Shown here in pieces: positions 1 through 8,987 of a DNA stretch of 51,271 nt. The stretch lies in NCBI RefSeq assembly GCF_002077695.1, contig NZ_MWUE01000010.1:1-51271 (forward strand). Direction: 5' to 3'. The position numbers and the translations under genes are program-made. Position 1 is the first letter of the stretch. The number at the start of each line of letters is the position of its first letter. The notes beneath the pieces are model-generated. The model searched no databases. It had not been told where the DNA came from and was given only the letters and a program-made list of their open reading frames with translations. Source of the stretch: Pantoea latae (GTDB lineage Bacteria > Pseudomonadota > Gammaproteobacteria > Enterobacterales > Enterobacteriaceae).

Positions 1-3
1 GAG

Positions 4-85
4 AACCTCCGAAGGAGGTTTGCGCCGAGCGTAGCGAGACAACGTTGCGCAGCAACGGCCCGAAGGGCGCTTATCGAAGATAAGC
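4..85. repeat. Array of five C-GNA-G mini-hairpins
   Basis: Five tiny inverted repeats follow each other, each capped by a three-base GNA loop closed by a C-G pair. They are AACCTCC-GAA-GGAGGTT (4-20), CGAGC-GTA-GCGAG (26-38, with tandem G.A mismatches), CGTTGC-GCA-GCAACG (43-57), GCCC-GAA-GGGC (58-68) and GCTTATC-GAA-GATAAGC (69-85). C-GNA-G loops are known to form unusually stable small DNA hairpins. The array may continue left of the window. Its function is unknown; it directly precedes a copy of a tRNA 3' end. Confidence 0.75.
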
Positions 86-87
86 GT

Positions 88-106
88 AATCCTCTCTCGC
101 CGACCA
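88..106 (+). other. 19-bp copy of tRNA-Pro 3' end
   Basis: AATCCTCTCTCGCCGACCA equals the T-arm/acceptor 3' end, including CCA, of an enterobacterial tRNA-Pro (proM type, from memory). The bases before it (the hairpin array) are not tRNA, so this is only the tail. In E. coli the argX-hisR-leuT-proM tRNA operon lies upstream of this locus. Two readings fit: the right-hand attachment site of an element integrated into proM, or a transcribed tail repeat like the rtT repeats downstream of E. coli tyrT. Confidence 0.7.
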
Positions 107-113
107 TTTTATA

Positions 114-140
114 AACCTGCTTGAAAAAGCAGGTTTTTTT
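114..140 (+). terminator. Rho-independent terminator after the tRNA tail
   Basis: A perfect 9-bp stem AACCTGCTT/AAGCAGGTT with a GAAA loop is followed by a run of seven T. It sits eight bases after the CCA of the tRNA tail, so it is probably the native terminator of the tRNA operon. Confidence 0.88.
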
Positions 141-171
141 CGTCTGTAGAAAATAGGGCCGTGGGCTGTGA

Positions 172-366
172 GCTTTGTGCCGACGCGCATGACATGGACG
201 GATCGCAAAGTCGCTGTACGCATCCCTGCGCGCTCGGCCCGCGTATTACGCACCTCATCCCTGAGGTGCGCCCTAAACGGGCCAACGCTGCGCGTTGTTC
301 AAAAACGCTCCCGGCGTTTTTGGCTTTGTCGCGGGACGCTTTGCTCTTCCGTCCATGCCATTCGCG
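172..366 (+). repeat. Dispersed 195-bp structured repeat, copy 1
   Basis: This segment matches the reverse complement of 14862-15057 along its whole length, at roughly 85-90% identity by eye. It contains several small inverted repeats: CACCTCA-TCCC-TGAGGTG, AAAAACGC-TCCCG-GCGTTTTT and AACGC-TGC-GCGTT. The stems are kept in both copies while at least one loop differs. Both copies are intergenic. No transposase or terminal inverted repeat is seen, so it resembles a non-autonomous intergenic repeat family. Confidence 0.8.
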
Positions 367-389
367 TTTTAGCTGAAGCGCTGCCGGTT

Positions 390-502
390 TGTCGTTTTAT
401 AGAGACAATTAAAGGGTTGATTTGAATGCTTTTATAAGCAATAGATTTTGGCTGTCTCAAAATTGAGACAGCCAATCGATCGTTTGTCGTCTGTCCCCGA
501 CA
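390..502 (+). promoter_or_regulatory. Three GlrR (QseF) binding sites upstream of glmZ
   Basis: Three exact TGTC-N10-GACA motifs lie at 390-407, 453-470 and 485-502. TGTC-N10-GACA is the known site of the response regulator GlrR, which activates the sigma-54 promoters of glmY and glmZ. The middle site sits in a longer palindrome (GGCTGTCTC...GAGACAGCC). The sites are about 100-215 bp upstream of the predicted start, as expected for an enhancer-binding protein. The AT-rich stretch 505-575 could hold an IHF bend; no exact IHF site is claimed. Confidence 0.85.
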
Positions 503-576
503 ATTTAAACGATGTCGCGCAGGCTAAGTAATTTCATGCTATTGAAAATAAAGGCTTTACTATATTTTCAGCAACC

Positions 577-592
577 TGGCACGCCTTGTGCA
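577..592 (+). promoter_or_regulatory. Sigma-54 promoter of glmZ
   Basis: TGGCACG-CCTT-GTGCA matches the -24/-12 consensus TGGCACG-N4-TTGCA except for one base. The GG and GC elements have the required spacing, and the predicted RNA start lies 12 bases downstream at about 604. Confidence 0.88.
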
Positions 593-603
593 ATAATTAT
601 AGC

Positions 604-803
604 GTAGATGCTCATTCCACCTCTTATGTCTGCTGATGCTGCATAAACCTGGGAATGACGCAGAGCCACTTTTGGGTACCCGTTGTCTGCCTGCCTGTAT
701 CGCTCTCGCCTTACAGGATCAACAGACATACCGTTGAGTCGGGTACCTCAGGGTTGTCTTACCGACCTGATCTTACACCTGCTTCTGGCAGGTGTTTTTT
801 TTT
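604..803 (+). ncRNA. glmZ: GlmZ small RNA
   Basis: A trans-acting Hfq-dependent RNA that pairs with the glmS leader and raises synthesis of glucosamine-6-phosphate synthase when this sugar phosphate is low. The 5' end (GTAGATGCTCATTCCA) and the block GGAATGACGCAGAGCC (about 653-668) match E. coli GlmZ as remembered. The 3' part contains GTTGTCTTACCGACCTG (about 754-770), which corresponds to the glmS-pairing region. It ends in a terminator ACACCTGC-TTCTG-GCAGGTGT plus a T run (775-803). The length of about 200 nt is normal. It lies convergent to hemY as in E. coli and carries a sigma-54 promoter with three GlrR sites. The exact ends are inferred. Confidence 0.92.
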
Positions 804-819
804 GCGCCAGATAATGGGC

Positions 820-843
820 AAAAAAAAGCCGGGCAAGCCCGGC
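820..843 (-). terminator. Terminator of the hemCDXY operon
   Basis: Read on the minus strand, GCCGGG-CTTG-CCCGGC is followed by eight T (820-827 on the plus strand are A). It lies 20 bp past the hemY stop and faces the glmZ terminator. Confidence 0.9.
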
Positions 844-863
844 GTAAACAAGTAACAACAACA

Positions 864-2060
864 TTAAGCATTCGGGTTGTTTTTCAGCGTCAGCAGTAAG
901 CCTTCGCGGCGCATTTTCGCCGCTTCTTCCGGACGATGCATACGGTCGTAGACATCCGCCAGCCACGCATAGTCGAACGCGTCGGGACGCTGCGCCAGCG
1001 CCTGCTGGAACGCCTCGGCGGCCTGCTGCCATTCGCCGTGGCGCATCAGCAGCTGGCCCAGCGTGCTGTGCAGCAGCGGCGTCGCGCCGTGCTGCTTGAT
1101 CTGCTGGCGCAGCGCTTTCTCCAGCGCTTCCGGATTGCTGCTCTTAATGCGCGGCATCAGCAGCACCAGACGATCGTCATAGTGGCGCTTCAGGCCGTCG
1201 AGAACGATCTCCTGCGCGGTCTGGTGATCGTCGCACTCAATCAAATGATCCGCCATCGCCACCTGCAGCGCCGTTTGCTGACGCGTTTTACGGCTGAGAT
1301 TCGACCACCAGCGCTTCAGGCCATCGCTGCCCTGATCGGCCATCGCCTGATTCATCAGACCCAGCCACGCCTGCTGCTGTAGATCGGCGCGATGCTGCTC
1401 ATCGCCCACCTGCGACTTTTCCATCGCCGGCAGAATGTCGATCAGGGAACTCCAGGCGCCGGTACGCAGGTAAGCCTGCTCCGCCAGACGCAGCACTTCC
1501 GGGTGACGCGGCGCGACTTCCAGCAGGCGATCGATGCCGTGACGCGCGGCGTGATCTTCATTACGCGCCAGCAGAATGCGCGCGCGGGTGATTTCAACCG
1601 GGATCACGTCGTTGTCCGACAGCTCGGCGGCGCGTTCAAGATGCTGGTTAGCGCGGATTTCATCGCCGCGCTGCTGCGCCGCCTCGGCCGCCAGCAGGTA
1701 GTTGGCCACCGGCACGTCGGCGTGATCGGCGTCTTTCGACAGCAGCTTCTCAACCTGGCGATGATCGCCTTCGGCGAGCTTCATCAGCGCGGTCTGGGTG
1801 TGGCGCTGCGCGCGGCGACGCTTACGGCCGGTAAACCAGCCGCGGGTGCGCGCGCCGGTGCGAAACAGGCGGCGCAGCAGCCACTCCACGCCAAGAATGA
1901 TCAGCAGGCTGATAATCAGAATGATCGCCAGGCCCGTGACGCTGGTTTCCACATTCCAGTTGTCGGTCTGAATCAGCACATAGCCCTGATGGCCGGCGAT
2001 CATCGGACCGACCACGATGCCGGCGATCAGCAGAACGAACAGGATAAATACCTTAAGCAT
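864..2060 (-). CDS. hemY: HemY, TPR-containing membrane protein of the haem operon
   Basis: 398 aa, nearly collinear with E. coli HemY. The N-terminus (MLKVFILFVLLIAGIVVG) is a membrane segment, followed by the conserved motif GHQGYVLIQTDNW and a second membrane segment at about residues 40-60. An Arg-rich stretch (RKRRRAQRH) comes next, and the remainder is a soluble helical TPR region with motifs such as AAEAAQQRGDE and WAWL-like repeats. The start at 2060 matches E. coli; a longer in-frame start at 2108 lies inside the hemX reading frame. HemY is implicated in late haem synthesis without a defined catalytic role. The start is four bases after the hemX stop, so it is the last gene of the operon. 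Confidence 0.95.
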   Translation of the reverse strand: MLKVFILFVLLIAGIVVGPMIAGHQGYVLIQTDNWNVETSVTGLAIILIISLLIILGVEWLLRRLFRTGARTRGWFTGRKRRRAQRHTQTALMKLAEGDHRQVEKLLSKDADHADVPVANYLLAAEAAQQRGDEIRANQHLERAAELSDNDVIPVEITRARILLARNEDHAARHGIDRLLEVAPRHPEVLRLAEQAYLRTGAWSSLIDILPAMEKSQVGDEQHRADLQQQAWLGLMNQAMADQGSDGLKRWWSNLSRKTRQQTALQVAMADHLIECDDHQTAQEIVLDGLKRHYDDRLVLLMPRIKSSNPEALEKALRQQIKQHGATPLLHSTLGQLLMRHGEWQQAAEAFQQALAQRPDAFDYAWLADVYDRMHRPEEAAKMRREGLLLTLKNNPNA

Positions 2061-2064
2061 GCGC

Positions 2065-3201
2065 TTAGCCTCCTTGCGGCTGGTCAGCTGCGACGGAAGG
2101 CTGCGCAATCAGATTGCGCACGCGCGTCTGCATCAGCTTATCGATAAGCGGCTGACTTTCCAGATTGTCCGGCAGGTTCATATTAATGCTCTGCTGGCTC
2201 AGTTCATCCAGCTGCGCCAGAAAGGCTTTGGTCGCCGGATCGTTGGTGTCATACCAGGCGCGCACCCAACTGGAGACGGTGTCGATCGACTGTTTATAGA
2301 TCTCATCCTGGTGACGCGGCACCGCCTGGGCGGCGATCAGCAGACGCGAGCGAATATTTTCGCGCAGATAAACGTCCTGGTTCGGTGCCAGCAGCGGCTG
2401 CGCCGTGTTGTCGCGACGGCGAATGGTGATGAAGTCATCCATAAAGTTATGCCAGCTTTTCACCAGATTCTGACGCCATTCGCGCAGTGAAGAGGTCAGC
2501 TCGCCGCCATCGCTGTCCATCGGCGCGTCGTCGCTGTCGTTGTCAGCCAGGCGCAGGTTGTCGACGCCATTCGACAGCTGGTTCAGCTTGAGAATGATGC
2601 CGTCGTAATCGATCTGGTCGATGGCCGAAAGCGTGCTGATATCCTGCGTCAGCGCGCGGCGCACGCTCGTGACGCTGGGATCGTTCATATCGGCCAGGCT
2701 GGCGTCGGCGCTTTTCAGCAATGCGGCGGCGGTGGTGACGTCCTGATCGCTCCAGAGCTTGCGGCCCGCCAGTTTCACCAGGTAGTCCGCCTGCGATACC
2801 AGCCAGGCGTGCACGTCATTCCCGGAGATCGTGGCGACCTTTTCGCGCAGGGTTTCCAGCTCTTTCGCCGTCGCGGCCTGCTGAGTGCGCGCGTCGTTCA
2901 GCGCGTTTTGCGCGCTGCTCAGCTGCTGCGCCAGCTGCTGTTTGTCGCTGCCCGCTTGCTGCTGCAAAGCGTTCAGCTTATCGCTCAGGCTTTGATTCGC
3001 CTGCGCCTGAAGTTCAGCCTGATGTTTTCCGTTAAGGTATAAACCCGCGCCGGTCGCCAGCGCGATAATAATCGCCACCGCGCCCAGCACCATGCCGCCG
3101 CTCTTTTTGTCGCGCGGCGGTTGCGGGCGGGAAGAGGGCGAAGTGTCTGCCGCTGGCGTCGTCTCTTCAACCGTGGCGGAGGTCGCTTTTTGTTCCGTCA
3201 T
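2065..3201 (-). CDS. hemX: HemX, membrane-anchored coiled-coil protein
   Basis: 378 aa. A Pro/Thr/Ser-rich cytoplasmic N-terminus (1-35) precedes one membrane segment (about 38-58, [15 protein letters not shown]). A Gln/Ala-rich coiled coil follows (about 60-125), then the conserved body with [20 protein letters not shown] and FITIRRRD. The family was once called a uroporphyrinogen methyltransferase, but it has no SAM-binding domain and its role is unknown. The ATG at 3201 matches the E. coli start MTEQ; a GTG three codons upstream is less likely. hemD ends 24 bp upstream and hemY starts 4 bp downstream. Confidence 0.94.
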   Translation of the reverse strand: MTEQKATSATVEETTPAADTSPSSRPQPPRDKKSGGMVLGAVAIIIALATGAGLYLNGKHQAELQAQANQSLSDKLNALQQQAGSDKQQLAQQLSSAQNALNDARTQQAATAKELETLREKVATISGNDVHAWLVSQADYLVKLAGRKLWSDQDVTTAAALLKSADASLADMNDPSVTSVRRALTQDISTLSAIDQIDYDGIILKLNQLSNGVDNLRLADNDSDDAPMDSDGGELTSSLREWRQNLVKSWHNFMDDFITIRRRDNTAQPLLAPNQDVYLRENIRSRLLIAAQAVPRHQDEIYKQSIDTVSSWVRAWYDTNDPATKAFLAQLDELSQQSINMNLPDNLESQPLIDKLMQTRVRNLIAQPSVAADQPQGG

Positions 3202-3225
3202 CTGTGGCACATCCCATGATTAAGT

Positions 3226-3966
3226 TCAGCGTAACGCGCGCAGCAGCGCGTCGTTATCGGCCCCATCAGCTACCTGAATATCCTGCCAGCCCAGTTCACT
3301 GGCCAGCGTAGCCAAACGTTCGCTGACGACAATCAGTCGACAGCGCAATAACCATTCCTCGCGATCGACCGCGGGGAACAGAGAAAACAGCTGTTGTAAC
3401 ATTTCGCCGCTGCTGACCACCAGCGTTGTGATGCCGCGGTTGCGCCAGCGTCGACCTTCAATAGCGCCGTCGTAGTGTTTGTGACAGCGCTGATAGCACT
3501 GGCTAAACGTGACCTCGGCGCCGCGCGCGGAAAGCGTTTCCGCCAGCAGTTCGCGCCCAGGATTTCCCCTTAAAATCAGCGCTTTCTTACCAGAAACCCG
3601 CTGCAAGGCCGCCAGGTTGATCAGCGCTTCGCTGGTTTCCTGCGCGTGCGGATAGTCGACGTGTCGACCGCTGGCGGTGTGAAACGCCAGCGCGGTGCTG
3701 CGACCAATTGCATAATAGTCTACGTCTGCGGGCCACGCTGCGTTGTGACGCGCCAGCGCGGGCTGCGCATGGCGGATCACCTGCTGCGAGAGCAGAAACA
3801 CCAGGTCGCCGGCGCGCAGCGCGGCCAGCTGCTGCGGCAGGCGATCAAGATCACTGCCCGGCGCAAACTCGATCAGCGGCAGCGTCCACGCCTCGCGGCC
3901 GAGGCTGCGCAGGCGGGTCGCCAGCTCGCTGGCGGCGGGTTCCGGGCGCGTGACCAGGATAGTCAT
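3226..3966 (-). CDS. hemD: Uroporphyrinogen-III synthase
   Basis: 246 aa. It converts hydroxymethylbilane into uroporphyrinogen III by closing the ring with inversion of ring D. The N-terminal signature [14 protein letters not shown] and the central [23 protein letters not shown] are typical; the fold is two alpha/beta domains. The start codon overlaps the hemC stop (ATGA), which suggests translational coupling so that hydroxymethylbilane is taken up before it cyclises non-enzymatically. Sequence is less conserved than HemC, as is usual for this family. Confidence 0.95.
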   Translation of the reverse strand: MTILVTRPEPAASELATRLRSLGREAWTLPLIEFAPGSDLDRLPQQLAALRAGDLVFLLSQQVIRHAQPALARHNAAWPADVDYYAIGRSTALAFHTASGRHVDYPHAQETSEALINLAALQRVSGKKALILRGNPGRELLAETLSARGAEVTFSQCYQRCHKHYDGAIEGRRWRNRGITTLVVSSGEMLQQLFSLFPAVDREEWLLRCRLIVVSERLATLASELGWQDIQVADGADNDALLRALR

Positions 3967-4904
3967 GCAGGCGGCTGCCCTTGATAAACCTCGCGCAGAA
4001 TATCGCGTGCGCCGTTGCCGAGCAGCTCTTCGGCGAGCGAAACGCCCATCGCTTCCGCCTCGGCGCGCGGGCCGCGACGTTCGCCGCGCACCATGACGCT
4101 GCCGTCCGGCGCGCCAACCAGGCCACGCAGCCAGAGCTGGTCGCCTTCCAGCAGCGCAAAGCTGCCGATCGGTACCTGACAGCCCCCTTCCAGCCGCGTG
4201 TTCATGGCGCGCTCCGCCTTCACGCAGATGGCGGTGTCGTCATGATTGAGCGCCTGCAGCAGGCCGATCAGCTCGCTGTCGTCGAGACGGCACTCAATGC
4301 CGACCGCGCCCTGGCCCACGGCGGGCAAGGAGATTTCCGGCGGCAGCGACTGGCGGATGCGTGATTCAAGATCCAGGCGCTTCAGTCCGGCGGTCGCCAG
4401 GATAATGGCGTCATAGTCGCCCGCGTCGAGTTTCGACAGGCGGGTGCCGACGTTGCCGCGCAGCGAACGGATCACCAGATCCGGTCGGCGCTCGCTAATC
4501 TGGCTCTGGCGACGCAGGCTGGAGGTGCCGACCACCGCGCCCTGCGGCAGGGCGTCCAGCGAGTCGTAGTGGTTTGAGACGAAGGCGTCGCGCGGATCTT
4601 CGCGCTCGCAAATCGTGACCAGCCCTAATCCCTCAGGGAACGCGACCGGCACATCCTTCATTGAATGCACCGCGAGATCGGCGCGATTTTCCAGCATCGC
4701 CAGCTCAAGCTCTTTGACAAACAATCCCTTGCCGCCCACTTTCGCCAGCGGTGTATCAAGAATAATGTCGCCTTTGGTCACCATCGGCACCAGCTCTACG
4801 CGCAGGCCCGGATGCGCGGCCATCAGGCGCCGCTGGACATAATGTGCCTGCCAGAGCGCAAGGGGACTTTGTCTTGTAGCAATTCTGAAAATTTTGTCTA
4901 ACAT
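3963..4904 (-). CDS. hemC: Porphobilinogen deaminase (hydroxymethylbilane synthase)
   Basis: 313 aa, the same length as the E. coli enzyme. It joins four porphobilinogens into hydroxymethylbilane on a covalently bound dipyrromethane cofactor. Motifs are [14 protein letters not shown] at the N-terminus, [39 protein letters not shown] and EGGCQVPIG, which holds the cofactor-binding cysteine (about C242). The ATG at 4904 fits the family; one four codons upstream is in frame. hemC and cyaA are divergent, separated by about 317 bp. Confidence 0.97.
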   Translation of the reverse strand: MLDKIFRIATRQSPLALWQAHYVQRRLMAAHPGLRVELVPMVTKGDIILDTPLAKVGGKGLFVKELELAMLENRADLAVHSMKDVPVAFPEGLGLVTICEREDPRDAFVSNHYDSLDALPQGAVVGTSSLRRQSQISERRPDLVIRSLRGNVGTRLSKLDAGDYDAIILATAGLKRLDLESRIRQSLPPEISLPAVGQGAVGIECRLDDSELIGLLQALNHDDTAICVKAERAMNTRLEGGCQVPIGSFALLEGDQLWLRGLVGAPDGSVMVRGERRGPRAEAEAMGVSLAEELLGNGARDILREVYQGQPPA

Positions 4905-5109
4905 GCTGTTAACCATTTTGATCGTTCACCGAATATCCTATCATTGTCGGCTGATGGCTGACAGTTTCAACGGATTATTTGACCGGGATAGCGGCAACAG
5001 GCACCCGGCAGAAGAGGATAACGCGGCAAGCGGCGTCCGAAAGCGCAGGACGCGAACAGGAACGTGCTAAACTGTTAAGTAGCGCAACTTTCTTTACGGT
5101 CAATCTGCC

Positions 5110-5131
5110 AGGTGTTAGATTGATCACGTTT
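5110..5131 (+). promoter_or_regulatory. CRP site in the cyaA control region
   Basis: AGGTGTTAGATTGATCACGTTT resembles the CRP site over the main cyaA promoter in E. coli (GTGTTAAATTGATCACG, from memory). The right half-site TGATCACG is good and the left is weaker. It lies about 90 bp before the cyaA start, so cAMP-CRP probably represses cyclase synthesis in a feedback loop. The rest of 4905-5221 holds the divergent hemC and cyaA promoters, which I could not place exactly. Confidence 0.75.
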
Positions 5132-5221
5132 CCAGCAATAATCTGCCCAACTTTTTCGATTACAAAGCGGCAGGTTTCGGAAACAGGTTGCTTAAACACT
5201 GGGACAATCAGGCGAAACGTC

Positions 5222-7780
5222 TTGTACCTCTACATTGAGACACTGAAACAGAGACTGGATGCCATTAATCAGCTGCGCGTCGATCGCGCGCTGGCTGCGA
5301 TGGGACCTGCTTTCCAGCACGTATACAGTCTGCTGCCGACCTTACTACATTATCATCACCCGCTGATGCCAGGTTACTTTGACGGTAACGTTCCCCGAGG
5401 CATCAGCTTCTTCACGCCTGAAGAAAATCAGCTGGCGCTGATGCGCGAGCTGGCGGGCAGCCATGAGCTGACGCTGGACGTGTCGCGCAGCGGCGAAATG
5501 CCAATCACCGCTATCTATTCGATGGGCAGCACCTCGTCGGTGGGGCAGAACAGCGTCTCCGATCTCGATATCTGGGTCTGCCATCAATCCTGGCTCGACA
5601 ATGAAGAGCGCCTCAACCTGCAGCGCAAGTGCACGCTGTTGCAGAAGTGGTGCGTCTCGATGGGCGTGGAAGTCAGCTTCTTTCTGATTGATGAAAACCG
5701 CTTCCGCCATAATGAAAGCGGCAGCCTGGGCGCGGAAGACTGCGGCTCGACGCAGCATATTTTGCTGCTGGACGAGTTCTACCGCACCGCCGTGCGCATG
5801 GCGGGCAAACGCATTCTGTGGAATATGGTGCCGTGCGAAGAGGAACATCACTACGACGACTATGTGATGTCGCTCTATGCGCAGGGCGTGCTGACGCCCA
5901 ACGAGTGGCTCGACCTGGGCGGCCTGGGCACGCTGTCGGCGGAAGAGTATTTCGGTGCCAGCCTGTGGCAGCTCTATAAAAGCATCGACTCGCCCTATAA
6001 GGCGGTGCTGAAAACCCTGCTGCTGGAAGCCTACAGCTGGGAATATCCCAACACGCAGCTGCTGGCGATGGATATCAAACAACGACTGCACGACGGTGAA
6101 ATCGTCAGCTTCGGCCTCGATCCTTACTGCATGATGCTGGAGCGCGTGACGCACTACCTGACCAGCGTGGACGATCAGCCGCGCCTCGATCTGGTACGCC
6201 GCTGCTTCTATTTGAAAGTGTGCGAGAAGCTGAGCGCCGACGAAAACAGCAGCCGCTCAGGCTGGCGCCGCGAGATCCTGTCGCAGCTGGTAAAAGAGTG
6301 GGGCTGGGACGAAGAGAAACTGGCGATCCTCGACAACCGCGGCGGCTGGAAAATCGAACGCGTGCGCGAAGCGCATAACGAGCTGCTGGATGCGATGATG
6401 CAGAGCTATCGCAACCTGATCCGCTTCGCACGCCGCAACAATTTAAGCGTCAGCGCGAGTCCGCAGGATATCGGCGTGCTGACGCGTAAACTGTACGCCG
6501 CGTTCGAAGCGCTGCCGGGCAAGGTCACGCTGGTCAACCCGCAGATTTCGCCCGACCTGTCGGAAGAGAACCTCACCTTTATTCATGTGCCGGCGGGCCG
6601 CGCCAATCGCTCAGGCTGGTATCTCTATAACCAGGCGCCGGACATGAGTTCGATCATCAGCCATCAGCCGCTGGAGTATAACCGCTACCTGAATAAGCTG
6701 GTGGCCTGGGCGTGGTTCAACGGCCTGTTGACCAGCAAAACGCGGCTGCATATCAAAGGCAACGAGATCTGCGATCTGGCGCGCCTGCAGGAGCTGGTGA
6801 ACGACGTCTCCTCTCACTTTCCGCTGCGTCTGCCCGCGCCGACGCCAAAGGCGCTCTACAGCCCGTGCGAAATCCGCCATCTGGCGATTATCGTCAACCT
6901 TGAGCATGACCCGACCGCCGCTTTCCGCAATCAGGTGGTGCACTTCGACTTCCGCAAGCTCGACGTCTTTAGCTTCGGCCAGCAGCAGCAGTGCCTGATC
7001 GGCAGCATCGATCTGCTCTACCGCAACTCGTGGAATGAGGTGCGCACGCTGCACTTCAGCGGCGAACAGGCGATGATCGAAGCGCTGAAGACCATTCTGG
7101 GCAAAATGCATCAGGACGCCGCGCCGCCGGACACGGTAGAGGTCTTCTGCTACAGCCAGCACCTGCGCGGGCTGATCCGCACCCGCGTTCAGCAGCTGGT
7201 GTCTGAATGCATTGAGCTGCGTCTCTCCAGCACGCGTCAGGAGCCGGGCCGCTTTAAGGCGCTGCGCATGGCGGGCCAGACGTGGGGACTCTTCTTCGAA
7301 CGCATGAGCGTCTCGGTGCAGAAGCTGGAGAACGCGGTGGAGTTTTACGGCGCCATCTCCAACAACAAGCTGCACGGCCTGTCGATCAAAGTGGAATCGA
7401 ACCAGACGCCGCTGCCGCCGGTGGTAAACGGCTACGCCAGCGAAGGCATTATTCAGTTCTTCTTCGAAGAGACCACCAACGAGCAGGGGTTCAACATCTA
7501 TATTCTGGATGAAACCAACCGCGTCGAGGTCTATCACCACTGCGAAGGCAGTAAAGAGGAGCTGGTGCGCGACGTCAGCCGGTTCTACTCCTCGTCGCAC
7601 GATCGCTTTACCTACGGCTCGAGCTTTATCAACTTCAATCTGCCGCAGTTCTACCAGATCGTGAACACCGGCGATCGCTTCCAGGTGATCCCGTTCCGCA
7701 GCCAGACGCTGACCCAGCTCTGCGCGACGCAGCCGGATAACGATAACGGCGACTATCAGCCGCGCTATCAGGTGCACTGA
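5222..7780 (+). CDS. cyaA: Class I adenylate cyclase
   Basis: 852 aa; makes cAMP from ATP. The N-terminal catalytic half carries the class I signature [17 protein letters not shown] (about residues 102-118, with the DxD acidic pair at 114 and 116). The C-terminal half, including [13 protein letters not shown] and the end region, is the regulatory domain linked to EIIA-Glc control. I chose the TTG at 5222 because the protein from there ([29 protein letters not shown] region) matches E. coli, which also uses a TTG start; the frame is open 81 codons further upstream but that part has no family similarity and overlaps the CRP site. A poor start codon is thought to keep cyclase levels low. Confidence 0.96.
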   Translation: MYLYIETLKQRLDAINQLRVDRALAAMGPAFQHVYSLLPTLLHYHHPLMPGYFDGNVPRGISFFTPEENQLALMRELAGSHELTLDVSRSGEMPITAIYSMGSTSSVGQNSVSDLDIWVCHQSWLDNEERLNLQRKCTLLQKWCVSMGVEVSFFLIDENRFRHNESGSLGAEDCGSTQHILLLDEFYRTAVRMAGKRILWNMVPCEEEHHYDDYVMSLYAQGVLTPNEWLDLGGLGTLSAEEYFGASLWQLYKSIDSPYKAVLKTLLLEAYSWEYPNTQLLAMDIKQRLHDGEIVSFGLDPYCMMLERVTHYLTSVDDQPRLDLVRRCFYLKVCEKLSADENSSRSGWRREILSQLVKEWGWDEEKLAILDNRGGWKIERVREAHNELLDAMMQSYRNLIRFARRNNLSVSASPQDIGVLTRKLYAAFEALPGKVTLVNPQISPDLSEENLTFIHVPAGRANRSGWYLYNQAPDMSSIISHQPLEYNRYLNKLVAWAWFNGLLTSKTRLHIKGNEICDLARLQELVNDVSSHFPLRLPAPTPKALYSPCEIRHLAIIVNLEHDPTAAFRNQVVHFDFRKLDVFSFGQQQQCLIGSIDLLYRNSWNEVRTLHFSGEQAMIEALKTILGKMHQDAAPPDTVEVFCYSQHLRGLIRTRVQQLVSECIELRLSSTRQEPGRFKALRMAGQTWGLFFERMSVSVQKLENAVEFYGAISNNKLHGLSIKVESNQTPLPPVVNGYASEGIIQFFFEETTNEQGFNIYILDETNRVEVYHHCEGSKEELVRDVSRFYSSSHDRFTYGSSFINFNLPQFYQIVNTGDRFQVIPFRSQTLTQLCATQPDNDNGDYQPRYQVH

Positions 7781-7914
7781 CGCCGCGCTCGCCGCGCGGC
7801 CCTTTCCTTATTGAACTGTCACCGCGCGCACGTGAAATGCGGGGATTTCCTGTTGCTTTTCCATCTTCAACTGCGATGATAAGCAACCAGGTTAAGGACA
7901 GAAGAGCAGAAAAG

Positions 7915-8133
7915 ATGAAGAGAGTAAAAAGCCTGTTGGCAATGGCGCTGGCGCTCGCGAGCCTGGCAGGCTGTGGACTAAAAGGACCGCTTTACTTCCC
8001 GCCCGCCGAACAGCCAAAGACGCAAACGCCTCAGCAGGCTGAGCAGCAGAAACAGCAGCAGCAGCAGCGCGCGGCGCAGGCCGATACCAAAGGACTGGTG
8101 AGCGGCGGCAACGCCAGCATGTCAGCAGACTAA
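7915..8133 (+). CDS. lptM: LptM (YifL), LPS-assembly-associated lipoprotein
   Basis: 72 aa. A lipoprotein signal peptide ends in the lipobox LAGC with the lipidated cysteine at residue 20. The conserved core [10 protein letters not shown] follows directly. In E. coli this short lipoprotein binds the LptD/LptE translocon and helps its oxidative maturation. The rest is low complexity, with a Gln-rich run ([12 protein letters not shown], about 42-53), longer than in E. coli. A GA-rich Shine-Dalgarno (AGAGCAGAAAAG) precedes the ATG. It lies between cyaA and dapF, as in E. coli but without cyaY. Confidence 0.93.
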   Translation: MKRVKSLLAMALALASLAGCGLKGPLYFPPAEQPKTQTPQQAEQQKQQQQQRAAQADTKGLVSGGNASMSAD

Positions 8134-8162
8134 TCGTAATGGCGCACCCGGCGGAGCAAAAA

Positions 8163-8987
8163 ATGCAGTTCTCCAAAATGCACGGTCTTGGCAACGACTT
8201 TATGGTGGTCGACGCCGTGACGCAAAACGTCTTTTTTTCGCCGGAGCTGATTCGCCGGCTGGCGGATCGCCATCTGGGGATCGGTTTCGATCAGCTGCTG
8301 ATCGTCGAACCGCCTTACGATCCCGATCTCGACTTTCACTATCGCATTTTCAACGCCGACGGCAGCGAAGTGGCGCAGTGCGGCAACGGCGCGCGCTGTT
8401 TCGCCCGTTTTGTGCGGCTAAAAGGGCTGACCAACAAAAGCGAGATCCGCGTCAGCACGCAGACCGGACGCATGGTGCTGAGCGTGACGCCGGACGAACT
8501 GGTGCGCGTCAATATGGGCGAGCCGAATTTCGAGCCGCAGCAGGTGCCGTTCCGCGCCAATAAAGCGGAAAATCTCTATCTGCTGCGCGTCGCCGAACAG
8601 ACGGTGATGTTTGGCGCGGTGTCGATGGGCAATCCGCACTGCGTGATCCAGGTCGACAGCGTGCAGACCGCCGCGGTCGAGACCCTGGGCCCGTCGCTGG
8701 AGAGCCACGAACGCTTTCCCGAGCGCGTCAACGTCGGCTTTATGGAAGTGGTCTCGCCGGAGCATATTCGCCTGCGCGTCTACGAGCGCGGCGCGGGCGA
8801 AACCCAGGCGTGCGGCAGCGGCGCCTGCGCCGCGGTTGCCTGCGGCGTCCAGCAGGGCATTTTGTCGCCGAAAGTGCGCGTCGATCTGCCGGGCGGCACG
8901 CTACATATCGCCTGGAAAGGCGCCGGTCAGCCGCTGTTTATGACCGGCCCCGCCACACACGTTTACGATGGGTTTATTCATCTATGA
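8163..8987 (+). CDS. dapF: Diaminopimelate epimerase
   Basis: 274 aa, identical in length to E. coli DapF. It interconverts LL- and meso-diaminopimelate for lysine and peptidoglycan synthesis, without a cofactor. The catalytic cysteines are in [12 protein letters not shown] (C73) and [10 protein letters not shown] (about C217). The start [17 protein letters not shown] matches the family; the ATG is preceded by GGAGCAAAAA. A start eight codons upstream is in frame but not conserved. The last codons overlap the yigA start (ATGA). Confidence 0.97.
   Translation: MQFSKMHGLGNDFMVVDAVTQNVFFSPELIRRLADRHLGIGFDQLLIVEPPYDPDLDFHYRIFNADGSEVAQCGNGARCFARFVRLKGLTNKSEIRVSTQTGRMVLSVTPDELVRVNMGEPNFEPQQVPFRANKAENLYLLRVAEQTVMFGAVSMGNPHCVIQVDSVQTAAVETLGPSLESHERFPERVNVGFMEVVSPEHIRLRVYERGAGETQACGSGACAAVACGVQQGILSPKVRVDLPGGTLHIAWKGAGQPLFMTGPATHVYDGFIHL

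Noticed and set aside
1..366. CRISPR array or insertion sequence at the left edge
   Set aside because: The hairpins differ in stem sequence and spacing, so they are not CRISPR repeats; no transposase frame or terminal inverted repeats are seen.
168..425. Small open frame in repeat copy 1, similar in part to a minus-strand frame at 14855-15055
   Set aside because: The peptide similarity (for example DRKVA and RIPARSAR) follows from the DNA repeat; frames are not equally long and have no Shine-Dalgarno.
655..855. 66-codon open frame
   Set aside because: It lies within the glmZ RNA gene and both terminators.
4979..5221. 81-codon N-terminal extension of cyaA
   Set aside because: The frame is open but covers the CRP site and control region and has no family similarity; the TTG start at 5222 matches E. 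coli.
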